Below are positions 8,063 to 14,971 of a stretch of DNA of 47,856 bases, piece by piece. Every line of letters begins with the position of its first letter. Positions within the stretch are counted from its first letter, which is position 1. The DNA lies in assembly GCA_902496125.1 (NCBI GenBank), contig CABUZU010000002.1:1-47856 (forward strand), read 5' to 3'. Source of the stretch: an uncultured Lachnospiraceae bacterium (GTDB lineage: Bacteria; Bacillota; Clostridia; Lachnospirales; Lachnospiraceae). Below the pieces are notes generated by a model, which did not search any database, had not been told where the DNA came from, and saw only the letters and a program-made list of their open reading frames with translations. Both the position numbers and the translations under genes were made by a program.

Positions 8063-8605
8063 TTAATTTGCATTTATAATACCTTCTAATCCAGATTTAA
8101 TAAAGGTATCAATCGTTGTCCTAATTTTTCTCCAATCAATTTCACCTTTTTGGAGCATAAATTTATTAATGGTAAGACAACCATTCATTTGAAAATAAAA
8201 TAAAGCTTCTGCCTCATCACTTGTTAAGTGGCTGTGAGATAAAATCCAATTTACATAGCTTTCTTTTTGCATAGTAGCAAGCTTATTTAATATTTTAGCA
8301 GAGATAATATCGTCCATAAAAAGAGTCTTATGTCTTTTATCATTTTGAATCTTGTCACAGAAGGGATAAGTACAATTATTTTCTAAGCAAAATACATGGT
8401 CAAGCATTGTACTTGTATCTTTAAAAAGTTCGTCTAAAATTTCATCAAGGACATCGTTAATATCGTAATAATGCAAGTAGAAAGTACCTCGGTTAATTTT
8501 TGCGATTTTACAAATTTCAGTTACGGTAATTTGTATAAAATTTTTATGCTCTAATAAGGACATAAAAGTGTTTTTTATCAGTTCTTTTGTTTGTTTTGTA
8601 GCCAT
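8063..8605 (-). CDS. TetR/AcrR-family transcriptional regulator
   Basis: A 180-residue regulator. The N-terminal 60 residues form a TetR DNA-binding domain with the typical order: KELIKNTFMSLLE as helix 1, FIQITVTEICKIAKINRGTFYLHY as the helix-turn-helix and the YxHY-like end. The C-terminal part, which should bind the ligand and form the dimer, contains three Cys in a short stretch (CLENNCTYPFC, about residues 73-83). That could be a redox or metal-responsive site, which is an inference. TGGAGG lies before the ATG. It is divergent from a NifX-like gene, and inverted repeats in the shared intergenic region are likely operators, so it probably controls itself and that neighbour. Confidence 0.88.
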   Translation of the reverse strand: MATKQTKELIKNTFMSLLEHKNFIQITVTEICKIAKINRGTFYLHYYDINDVLDEILDELFKDTSTMLDHVFCLENNCTYPFCDKIQNDKRHKTLFMDDIISAKILNKLATMQKESYVNWILSHSHLTSDEAEALFYFQMNGCLTINKFMLQKGEIDWRKIRTTIDTFIKSGLEGIINAN

Positions 8606-8616
8606 AAAACCTCCAA

Positions 8617-8642
8617 ATCAACAGTTTCGAAAAATTGTTTAT
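8617..8642. promoter_or_regulatory. Candidate TetR operator 1 (tetR side)
   Basis: ATCAACA (8617-8623) and TGTTTAT (8636-8642) form an inverted repeat with one mismatch around a 12-bp centre holding TTTCGAAA. It lies just upstream of the tetR ribosome binding site and touches the -35 of the divergent gene. The half site is the same as in the palindrome at 8686-8702. Confidence 0.45.
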
Positions 8643-8670
8643 TGTATTTTTATTACAAAATTATTATAAT
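8642..8670 (+). promoter_or_regulatory. Promoter of the NifX-like gene
   Basis: TTGTAT (8642-8647), a 17-bp spacer and TATAAT (8665-8670). The predicted start of transcription, near 8677, lies just before the palindrome at 8686-8702, so binding there would block transcription. Confidence 0.65.
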
Positions 8671-8685
8671 AAATTTAATGAAAAA

Positions 8686-8702
8686 ATCAACACATTGTTG
8701 AT
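8686..8702. promoter_or_regulatory. Candidate TetR operator 2 (perfect palindrome)
   Basis: ATCAACA-CAT-TGTTGAT is a perfect 7-bp inverted repeat around three bases, placed between the -10 and the ribosome binding site of the NifX-like gene. The ATCAACA half site recurs at 8617-8623. Length and position fit a TetR-family operator. Confidence 0.6.
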
Positions 8703-8715
8703 AAGGAGGGAAAAT

Positions 8716-9090
8716 ATGGTAGTAGCAGTGACTTATGAAAATGGACAAGTTTTTCAACATTTTGGACATAGTGAATTTTTTAAAATTTATCAAGTGGAAG
8801 ATGGAAAGATTCTTTCATCGGAAGTTGTTTCAACCAATGGACAAGGACATGGTGCTTTAGCAGGATTTTTGAGTGACTTTAAAGTACAAGCTTTGATTTG
8901 TGGTGGAATTGGCGGGGGAGCTAAGACCGCATTGGCACAGATAGGCATACGTTTATTCCCTGGAGTAGAAGGAGATGCAGATAAAGCAGTACAAGCACTT
9001 TTAACAAATGAGTTAAACTATGATCCAAATACAAGCTGTTCTCATCATGAGGAAGGTGAGCATAGCTGTGGAGAACATAGTTGCCATTAG
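8716..9090 (+). CDS. NifX/NafY-like Fe-Mo cofactor domain protein with Cys/His tail
   Basis: A 124-residue protein of the dinitrogenase iron-molybdenum cofactor-binding family (NifX, NafY, NifB C-terminus). The fold signature is clear: VAVTYENGQVFQHFGHSEFF at the start and ALICGGIGGGAK in the middle, with conserved His and the Gly-rich loop. Small stand-alone members are common in anaerobes without nitrogenase and are thought to bind metal clusters. The last 20 residues are rich in Cys and His (CSHHEEGEHSCGEHSCH), a probable metal-binding tail. The ATG at 8716 is chosen because AAGGAGGG stands 6 bp upstream; an extension upstream would remove the promoter and the operator. It is divergent from tetR and is followed by a terminator, so it is a single-gene transcript. 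Confidence 0.85.
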   Translation: MVVAVTYENGQVFQHFGHSEFFKIYQVEDGKILSSEVVSTNGQGHGALAGFLSDFKVQALICGGIGGGAKTALAQIGIRLFPGVEGDADKAVQALLTNELNYDPNTSCSHHEEGEHSCGEHSCH

Positions 9091-9113
9091 ATTAAGTAAA
9101 TAATTTTTTGAAT

Positions 9114-9140
9114 GGGCAGGGAGAAATCCTTGCTCTTTTA
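9114..9140 (+). terminator. Terminator of the NifX-like gene
   Basis: GGGCAGGG pairs with CCTTGCTC (two G-U pairs) around AGAAAT and is followed by TTTTA. It resembles the stem of the repeated terminator found at 8021 and 9784, but the loop is different. Confidence 0.65.
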
Positions 9141-9153
9141 TATTTGCTATATG

Positions 9154-9185
9154 AATGAAGCAAATATAATTAAAAATGCTTCATT
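9154..9185. repeat. Inverted repeat before the toxin-antitoxin promoter
   Basis: AATGAAGCA (9154-9162) and TGCTTCATT (9177-9185) form a perfect 9-bp inverted repeat with a 14-bp spacer, ending five bases before the -35 of the relB-yoeB promoter. It may bind the antitoxin complex, as autoregulated toxin-antitoxin operons often show palindromes here. It could also act as a second terminator, because TTTTTAT overlaps its end. Confidence 0.45.
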
Positions 9186-9189
9186 TTTA

Positions 9190-9218
9190 TTGAAAAAATA
9201 TTTATTTCAGTATATAAT
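9190..9218 (+). promoter_or_regulatory. Promoter of the relB-yoeB operon
   Basis: TTGAAA (9190-9195), a 17-bp spacer and TATAAT (9213-9218), 24 bp before the relB start codon. It is close to consensus. Confidence 0.75.
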
Positions 9219-9242
9219 AAAAGAAAAAAGGAGTTGATTTTT

Positions 9243-9515
9243 ATGACTACAGTAAGTCTTCGTTTTGATGATTCGATGAAAAAGGAACTAGATGAAATGT
9301 GTGCTGAAATGGGAATGAATTTGACAACTTTTTTTATGATTTATGCAAAAAAAGCATTGCGTGAAAGAAGTATTCCATTTGAAATTAATGCTCCAAGGGA
9401 TCCTTTTTATTCTAAAGAAAATATGGATAGAATTGAAGAAGCAAAGGAGCAAATACAAAACGGGCAAGTGGTTGTAAAAACATTTGCACAGTTAGAGGAT
9501 ATGGCTAATGAGTAG
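9243..9515 (+). CDS. RelB/DinJ-family antitoxin
   Basis: A 90-residue antitoxin. The N-terminus is a ribbon-helix-helix domain of the RelB/DinJ type (TTVSLRFDDSMKKELDEMCAEMG, then LTTFFMIYAKKALRERSIPFEI), which binds DNA as a dimer. The C-terminal half is a flexible, charged segment expected to wrap and block the toxin. AAAGGAGT precedes the ATG at 9243. The gene overlaps the toxin start by 8 bp, which gives the tight coupling typical of such modules. Its partner is of the YoeB type, whose usual antitoxin is YefM or Axe, so this is a mixed pairing. It probably represses its own promoter through the inverted repeat just upstream. Confidence 0.9.
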   Translation: MTTVSLRFDDSMKKELDEMCAEMGMNLTTFFMIYAKKALRERSIPFEINAPRDPFYSKENMDRIEEAKEQIQNGQVVVKTFAQLEDMANE

Positions 9516-9774
9516 TCTTTTATTTGCTGAAGATGCTTGGGAACAATATTTGTATTGGCAGGTTCAGGATAAGAAGACATTAAAGAAAATTAATGCTTTG
9601 TTAAAAGAAATTCAACGTAATCCTTTTGAAGGAATAGGAAAGCCGGAACCTTTAAAAAATGATAAAAGTGGTCTGTGGAGTCGTCGAATAAATGATAAAG
9701 ACCGTTTGGTATACAGTGTAAATGAAGAAACAATTTTTATTTATCAATGTAAAGGTCATTATAGTGATAAGTAA
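9508..9774 (+). CDS. yoeB: Txe/YoeB-family mRNA interferase toxin
   Basis: An 88-residue ribosome-dependent endoribonuclease of the YoeB family. The whole length matches E. coli YoeB landmarks: QYLYWQVQDKK, IQRNPFEGIGKPEPLK with the catalytic Glu, GLWSRRINDKDRLVY with the catalytic Arg, and CKGHYSDK with the terminal His-Tyr pair. All expected active-site residues are present, so it should be active. Its start lies inside the antitoxin gene (8-bp overlap). It ends 10 bp before a strong terminator that carries the second copy of the repeat at 8014-8052. Confidence 0.93.
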   Translation: MSSLLFAEDAWEQYLYWQVQDKKTLKKINALLKEIQRNPFEGIGKPEPLKNDKSGLWSRRINDKDRLVYSVNEETIFIYQCKGHYSDK

Positions 9775-9783
9775 TGAAATGAG

Positions 9784-9815
9784 AAAGGCAAGGATTTTGT
9801 ATTCTTGCCTTTTAT
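9784..9815 (+). terminator. Terminator of relB-yoeB (copy 2 of a repeated hairpin)
   Basis: AAAGGCAAG pairs with CTTGCCTTT around GATTTTGTATT and ends in a T run. It is copy 2 of the repeat at 8014-8052, in the same orientation, including the AAATGAGAA flank (from 9777). A TATAAT (9818-9823) follows immediately and may be the -10 of the HAD gene, with TTTTGT (9795-9800) in the hairpin loop as a weak -35 at 17 bp. Confidence 0.8.
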
Positions 9816-9846
9816 GTTATAATAAAGTAAAAAAGGGAGAACACAA

Positions 9847-10545
9847 ATGATACAAACAGTATTTTTCGATATCGACAACACACTTTACAACTATGATGCC
9901 ATGCATCTCATTGGCATGAAAAACCTAGAAGCCTATGCGAAGAAAAAACTAAATTTAGAACCAAGTTTTACAAGAGAGCATTTAGAAAAGATAAGAAAAG
10001 GTATTTTTGATAGACTTGGAACCAATAATTGTGCAATTCATGACCGTTTAATTAGATTTCAATGTTTTCTAGAATCGCTTGGAATTTCAAAACCATCCGC
10101 AGCGATTGAGATGTATCATGCTTATTGGGGGAGCATGTTAGAGGCAATGACTCCAGAAGAGGGAGTTGTCGAATTGATACACGCATTGAAGAAAAAAGGA
10201 ATTAAGCTTGGAATCGGAACCGATTTAACAGCTTATATCCAATATGAAAAATTAAAGAGTTTAGGAATCTTAGATGAATTTGATTACATTGTAAGCAGTG
10301 AAGAAGCAGGAGCAGAAAAACCTTCGAAGGAGTTTTTTGATTTATGCCTAGCTAAGGCAGGATGTAAGCCAGAGGAATGTGTATTTATTGGAGATAGTGT
10401 TAAAAAGGATGTAGAAGGTGCAATACAGGCAGGAATGCATGGGATATGGTATCATTCCAAAGAAGAGTCTGCTTATCCTATGATTACTTCCTATGTAGAT
10501 TGCATAAAGAAGGACAAAATTTTTCTTGGCGATTGCATAATTTAA
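9847..10545 (+). CDS. HAD-superfamily hydrolase (subfamily IA)
   Basis: A 232-residue haloacid-dehalogenase-like phosphatase. The four catalytic motifs are visible: FFDIDNTLYNY with the nucleophile and acid Asp (motif I), GIGTDLTA with Thr (motif II), Lys in GAEKPSKEFFD (motif III) and VFIGDSVKKDVEGA with the metal-binding Asp (motif IV). The helical cap between motifs I and II is of the C1 type. It resembles the YjjG group of nucleotide phosphatases, but the substrate cannot be decided from sequence. AAAGGGAGA precedes the ATG. It stands between the toxin-antitoxin block and dnaG, and is probably transcribed on its own. Confidence 0.85.
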   Translation: MIQTVFFDIDNTLYNYDAMHLIGMKNLEAYAKKKLNLEPSFTREHLEKIRKGIFDRLGTNNCAIHDRLIRFQCFLESLGISKPSAAIEMYHAYWGSMLEAMTPEEGVVELIHALKKKGIKLGIGTDLTAYIQYEKLKSLGILDEFDYIVSSEEAGAEKPSKEFFDLCLAKAGCKPEECVFIGDSVKKDVEGAIQAGMHGIWYHSKEESAYPMITSYVDCIKKDKIFLGDCII

Positions 10546-10560
10546 AAAATATGTTAAACT
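10533..10560 (+). promoter_or_regulatory. Probable promoter of dnaG-rpoD
   Basis: TTGCAT (10533-10538), a 16-bp spacer and TAAACT (10555-10560) preceded by TG, an extended -10. The -35 overlaps the end of the HAD gene. The call is moderate because the -10 is weak. Confidence 0.45.
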
Positions 10561-10591
10561 AGAATCATCTAAAAAAAAGAGAGTGATGATT

Positions 10592-12346
10592 TTGTTTTAT
10601 TCGGATGAATTAATAGAAGAAGTACGTCAAGCAAGTGACATTGTCTCGGTCATTGGTAGCTATGTGAAATTAACAAAAAAGGGAAATCGTTTTTTTGGAT
10701 TGTGTCCTTTTCACAATGAAAAAACGGGTTCTTTTTCCGTAGCACCGGATACCCAGCTTTATTACTGCTTTGGATGTGGAGCAGGAGGAAATGTATTCAC
10801 ATTTGTAATGGAATATGAGAATTATTCGTTTAAAGAAGCAGTAGAGTTTCTTGCAAATCGAGCAGGAATCGAACTGCCAAAGAAGGAAGAAGCTGGTAAT
10901 AGGCAGGAAAATGACAGACGAAAGCTACTACTTGAAGTCAATAAATTAGCGGCAAGATATTATTATTATTGCCTTAAAAGTGAAAATGGAAAGAGAGCCT
11001 ATAAGTATCTAACGGGTAGAGGACTTAGTGATGAAACCATTCAAGCCTTTGGTTTAGGATATTCGTCTTCTCGTCCTGATGATTTATACCAATTTTTAAA
11101 GAGCAAGGGATATACGGATGAATTGTTGTCCTATTCAGGTCTTGTAAAGATTGAAGAAAGGTATGCAGGGGACAGGTTTTGGAACCGTGTAATGTTTCCG
11201 ATCATGGATGTGAATAGTAAGGTCATTGGATTTGGTGGGCGAGTAATGGGTAATGGAGAGCCGAAGTATTTAAACTCACCAGAAACCCTACTATTTGATA
11301 AGAGTCGAAATCTATATGGGCTTCACAGAGCAAAGCGTTCTAGAGAATCTTATTTCCTAATTTGTGAGGGCTATATGGATGTGATTTCAATGCATCAAGC
11401 AGGCTTTACCAATGCGGTCGCTTCATTAGGAACCGCATTTACACAACAACATGCCCTTCTTTTGAAACGTTATGTTTCTGAGGTCGTTTTAACTTATGAT
11501 AGTGATGATGCAGGAATAAAGGCAGCACTTAGAGCCATTCCAATCTTAAAACAGGTGGATATGGATATACGAGTTCTAAATATGAAGCCTTATAAGGACC
11601 CAGATGAGTTTATTAAAGCCGAAGGTGCGGATGCATTTAAAAAGCGTATTAAAGAAGCAAAAAATAGTTTTATTTTTGAAATCGAAGTACTGCGAAAAAA
11701 ATATGATTTTAGTGATCCGGCAGCCCAAACTCATTTTCAAAGAGAAGTTGCACAAAAACTATTAGAGTTTACAGAGGAACTAGAACGAGAGAATTATCTA
11801 AAGGCAGTTGCATTAGAATTTCATATGAATGTAGATGCACTAAGGCGATTAGTTTCTGACTTTGGTGCAAAATTAGAATATAGACAAGAACAAACACCTG
11901 TAAAAGTAAAGGGAAATAAAAAAATCGAAACAGGAATGCAAAAGGCACAAAAATTAATGCTATCTTATTTGATTATGCTTCCGGGGTGTTTTGAAGCAGT
12001 TTCTTCTTATATTCAGCCAGTGGACTTTACTGATGAAACCTATAGAAAAGTAGCGACAATGATTTATAAGATTATGAGTGAAAAGGGGCAGATGCAACCT
12101 GCACAATTATTGAATCATTTTATTAACGATGAGCAAGATTACAATCAAATTTCTCAAATTTTTAATACAGAATTAGTAGGGATAGAAGATACCAAAGCAC
12201 AAGAGAAAATCCTAACCGATTTAGTAAGAAAGATAAAACAAAATAGTTTAGAAAAGGCTGGACGAAAGGTTTCTGGCATTGCTTCGTTACAAGAAATCTT
12301 AAAAGCACAGTCGGAACTTAAAAATCTGTATATTTACCTAAAATAA
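10592..12346 (+). CDS. dnaG: DNA primase
   Basis: DnaG makes RNA primers at the replication fork. An N-terminal CHC2 zinc ribbon is present (CPFHNEKTGSF, then YYCFGCGAGG). The TOPRIM core follows, with CEGYMDVISMHQ and the metal-binding DSDDAG, and then a C-terminal helicase-binding region, for 584 residues. Possible starts are GTG 10583, ATG 10586 and TTG 10592. The TTG is preferred because it gives the family's usual M-x-Y-x-x-E-L-I-E-E-V start and because AGAGAGTGAT, which pairs well with 16S rRNA, lies at the right distance. The ATG at 10586 remains possible. It is followed by rpoD 52 bp downstream, the usual pairing in Firmicutes. Confidence 0.96.
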   Translation: MFYSDELIEEVRQASDIVSVIGSYVKLTKKGNRFFGLCPFHNEKTGSFSVAPDTQLYYCFGCGAGGNVFTFVMEYENYSFKEAVEFLANRAGIELPKKEEAGNRQENDRRKLLLEVNKLAARYYYYCLKSENGKRAYKYLTGRGLSDETIQAFGLGYSSSRPDDLYQFLKSKGYTDELLSYSGLVKIEERYAGDRFWNRVMFPIMDVNSKVIGFGGRVMGNGEPKYLNSPETLLFDKSRNLYGLHRAKRSRESYFLICEGYMDVISMHQAGFTNAVASLGTAFTQQHALLLKRYVSEVVLTYDSDDAGIKAALRAIPILKQVDMDIRVLNMKPYKDPDEFIKAEGADAFKKRIKEAKNSFIFEIEVLRKKYDFSDPAAQTHFQREVAQKLLEFTEELERENYLKAVALEFHMNVDALRRLVSDFGAKLEYRQEQTPVKVKGNKKIETGMQKAQKLMLSYLIMLPGCFEAVSSYIQPVDFTDETYRKVATMIYKIMSEKGQMQPAQLLNHFINDEQDYNQISQIFNTELVGIEDTKAQEKILTDLVRKIKQNSLEKAGRKVSGIASLQEILKAQSELKNLYIYLK

Positions 12347-12358
12347 GGTAAAACTATA

Positions 12359-12380
12359 GACAGTTCAGTAAAGAATTGTC
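12359..12380 (+). promoter_or_regulatory. Hairpin in the dnaG-rpoD gap
   Basis: GACAGTTC pairs with GAATTGTC (one G-U) around AGTAAA, 18 bases before the rpoD start and just before its ribosome binding site GGTGAGGAG. There is no T run, so it is not a simple terminator. It may be a processing site or may tune translation of the sigma factor. Confidence 0.4.
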
Positions 12381-12398
12381 TAGGTGAGGAGTTAGAAT

Positions 12399-13445
12399 AT
12401 GAGCAGTCAACAATTTCGTAAGTGTCTACAAAATCTATTACTTTATTCTGACAAAAGACAACGTAAACTGGACTACCAGGAGATTATGAATTTTTTCTCA
12501 GATGAAGAAATCGATGGAGAGGAGTTGGAGACCATCTTAGATTGTTTAGAAGCTCATCAAGTAGAAATTATTAATACGCCAGCAGATGATATAAAAGAAT
12601 TAGAAATTAGTGCAGAGTATATGACAGACCCTGTTAGGATGTATTTAAAAGAAATTGGAAAAATTCCACTTGTTACGCATGAACAAGAGATTTCTTTGGC
12701 AAAGGATATCAGTGAGGGCAGTCAAGTTGCACGTAAAAAATTAGCAGAAAGTAATTTGCGTTTAGTTGTTAGCATTGCAAAGCATTATACTGGCAGAGGA
12801 ATGCAGTTATTAGATTTAATTCAAGAAGGGAATTTAGGTCTTATTAAGGCTGTGGAAAAATTTGATTATACAAAGGGATATAAGTTTAGCACCTATGCAA
12901 CGTGGTGGATAAGGCAATCCATTACAAGGGCAATTGCAGACCAAGGGCGAACGATTCGTATTCCAGTGCATATGGTGGAAGTGATTAATCGTTTAATTCG
13001 CACGTCAAGGCAGTTGGTTCAAGAACTTGGAAGAGAGCCAACCGTCGAGGAACTTGCAAAATATATGGAATTAACGCCAAAGCGAGTAAAAGAAATATTA
13101 AAGGTTTCAATGGACCCGGTATCGTTAGAAACGCCAATTGGTGAAGAAGAGGATTCCCACCTTAGTGACTTTATTCAGGACAATCAGGTGGAGGTTCCGA
13201 TTGAAGTAACAACGCAGGTTTTATTAAGGGAGCAATTGGCACAGGTATTAGATACGCTTACCAATCGAGAACAGCAAGTTATTTGCCTTCGATTTGGATT
13301 ATATGATGGAAAAGCTCGTACTTTAGAAGAGGTGGGAAGGGATTTTAATGTAACTAGAGAACGCATTCGTCAGATTGAGGCGAAAGCACTTCGAAAGTTA
13401 CGTCATCCAAGTAGAAGCAGAAAATTACGAGATTTCTTAGATTAA
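12399..13445 (+). CDS. rpoD: Primary sigma factor (sigma-A/RpoD)
   Basis: The housekeeping sigma factor, 348 residues, with a short region 1.1. Region 1.2 is DPVRMYLKEIGKIPLV. Region 2 is SNLRLVVSIAKHY, then DLIQEGNLGLIKAVEKFDY and FSTYATWWIRQSITRAI, which melts and reads the -10. Region 3 is RIPVHMVEVINR. Region 4 is LTNREQQVICLRFG with the -35-reading helix LEEVGRDFNVTRERIRQIE. GGTGAGGAG precedes the ATG. The many TTGAAA/TATAAT promoters in this window are its targets. The downstream trmK and nif3 genes follow without a visible terminator and are probably cotranscribed. Confidence 0.98.
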   Translation: MSSQQFRKCLQNLLLYSDKRQRKLDYQEIMNFFSDEEIDGEELETILDCLEAHQVEIINTPADDIKELEISAEYMTDPVRMYLKEIGKIPLVTHEQEISLAKDISEGSQVARKKLAESNLRLVVSIAKHYTGRGMQLLDLIQEGNLGLIKAVEKFDYTKGYKFSTYATWWIRQSITRAIADQGRTIRIPVHMVEVINRLIRTSRQLVQELGREPTVEELAKYMELTPKRVKEILKVSMDPVSLETPIGEEEDSHLSDFIQDNQVEVPIEVTTQVLLREQLAQVLDTLTNREQQVICLRFGLYDGKARTLEEVGRDFNVTRERIRQIEAKALRKLRHPSRSRKLRDFLD

Positions 13446-13472
13446 AGATGAATTAGAAAGAGAGAAGGATAA

Positions 13473-14156
13473 ATGGAGTTATCACTGAGATTACAAAAAA
13501 TCGCAGATTTTGTTCCAGAGGGCACATCTGTTGCTGATATTGGCACAGACCATGCCCATCTGCCCATCTGGCTGATAGAACAAAAGAAAATTAAAAAGGC
13601 CTATGCGATGGATATTGGGGAAGGACCACTATCAAGGGCAACTGAGGCCATACATAAGTATCAAATGGACGATGTAATTGAAACAAGGCTAAGTGATGGT
13701 CTGGAAAAATTAGAGGCTGGTGAAGCTGATACCGTTGTGATAGCGGGAATGGGTGGACCACTAATTTGCAATATTCTTGAAAGACGAAGGGATTTATGGG
13801 ATTCGATTTCGCAATTTATTCTTTCGCCGCAGTCAGAACTTCAAATGGTACGTAAATTTTTACGAGACAATGGACTTGCGATTGTAAGAGAAGAAATGAT
13901 TGTGGATATGGACAAGTATTATACCGTTATGAAGGTAGTAGTTGGTAATTCGAAGCATACATCAGAGATTGAAGACCTTTATGGTGGATGTCTATTAGAA
14001 AATAAAGATGAAGTCTTATGGAAATATTTGCAGCAGGAAAAAAAGATAAAAGAGCATATTTATCAAAATTTACCACATTCTGCAAGGGAGAGAAAACATG
14101 AGTTAAAAGAAGAACTTGCATTAAATGCAAGTGCAAGAAAACTTTTTGAGAGGTGA
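13473..14156 (+). CDS. trmK: tRNA (adenine(22)-N1)-methyltransferase
   Basis: TrmK methylates N1 of A22 in the D arm of tRNAs, using SAM. The 227-residue protein begins with the SAM-binding segment VPEGTSVADIGTDHAHLPIW, followed by AYAMDIGEGPL, LSDGLEKL and VIAGMGGPLI, in the order of the TrmK family (former DUF633). The C-terminal half is a helical extension rich in charge, as in known structures. The call also rests on the setting: rpoD-trmK-nif3 is a long-conserved order in Firmicutes. The next start codon lies 5 bp after the stop. Confidence 0.93.
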   Translation: MELSLRLQKIADFVPEGTSVADIGTDHAHLPIWLIEQKKIKKAYAMDIGEGPLSRATEAIHKYQMDDVIETRLSDGLEKLEAGEADTVVIAGMGGPLICNILERRRDLWDSISQFILSPQSELQMVRKFLRDNGLAIVREEMIVDMDKYYTVMKVVVGNSKHTSEIEDLYGGCLLENKDEVLWKYLQQEKKIKEHIYQNLPHSARERKHELKEELALNASARKLFER

Positions 14157-14161
14157 TACGA

Positions 14162-14956
14162 ATGAAAGCAATAGAACTTATTCATTATTTAGAAGAGATG
14201 ATTCCGCCTACTTGTGCCTGTAGCTGGGACAATGTAGGTTTATTAGCAGGACGAAGAGATAAAGAGGTAAAAAGAGTTTATGTAGCATTAGATGCAACAG
14301 ATGAAGTAGTAGCCGATGCGATTCGTAACAATTGCGATTTTTTATTAACTCACCATCCGTTATTATTTCATTCGGTAAAGCGTATTACCGACGAAGATTT
14401 TATTGGTAGACGTTTACTTGGAATTATTGGCAGTGATATTTCTTATTATGCAATGCACACAAGCTTTGATGCAGCTCCAGATGGAATGGCAGATATGGCA
14501 GCGATGCTGTTAGGACTTGGTATGGGAGTGCCAATGGAAGTGATGAGTGATGAATTAGAAACTCCATGGGGAATTGGAAAGACTGGAAATTTAGAAGAAG
14601 AATGTACACTAAGAGAACTTTGTGAAAGAGTCAAAGAACGATTTATGGTAAAGAACGTAAACGTTTATCCAGCGAAAGGATTAGAAGGTAAGGTAAAAAG
14701 AGTTGCGATTTCACCAGGTTCAGGTCGTTCGATGATTGAAGCTGCAAAAAATACACAGGCAGAGGTGTTAATTACAGGAGATATCGGTCATCATGAAGGA
14801 ATTGATGCACAAGCAATGGGAATTTCCATTATTGATGCAGGACATTTTGGATTAGAGAAGATTTTTATTCCGATTATGGCAGAAAGAATAAGAGGAGATT
14901 TTCCTGAATTAGAAATCTTTACCGCACAGCCTCAAGCACCTTGTCAAGTTTTGTAG
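14162..14956 (+). CDS. Nif3-like dinuclear metal center protein
   Basis: A 264-residue member of the Nif3/YqfO family, often named GTP cyclohydrolase I type 2 homologue. The metal ligands are visible: LLTHHPLLFHSVKRI near residue 62, MHTSFDAAPDGMAD, and near the end DIGHHEGIDA with DAGHFGLEK. The central PII-like insertion of long forms is absent. The biological role of this family is not settled; hydrolase activity on nucleotides has been discussed. The start at 14162 is chosen because AGAGGTGAT lies just upstream and because the preceding gene stops at 14156. It is cotranscribed with trmK. Confidence 0.9.
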   Translation: MKAIELIHYLEEMIPPTCACSWDNVGLLAGRRDKEVKRVYVALDATDEVVADAIRNNCDFLLTHHPLLFHSVKRITDEDFIGRRLLGIIGSDISYYAMHTSFDAAPDGMADMAAMLLGLGMGVPMEVMSDELETPWGIGKTGNLEEECTLRELCERVKERFMVKNVNVYPAKGLEGKVKRVAISPGSGRSMIEAAKNTQAEVLITGDIGHHEGIDAQAMGISIIDAGHFGLEKIFIPIMAERIRGDFPELEIFTAQPQAPCQVL

Positions 14957-14971
14957 AAAGTGGGGAAGCCT

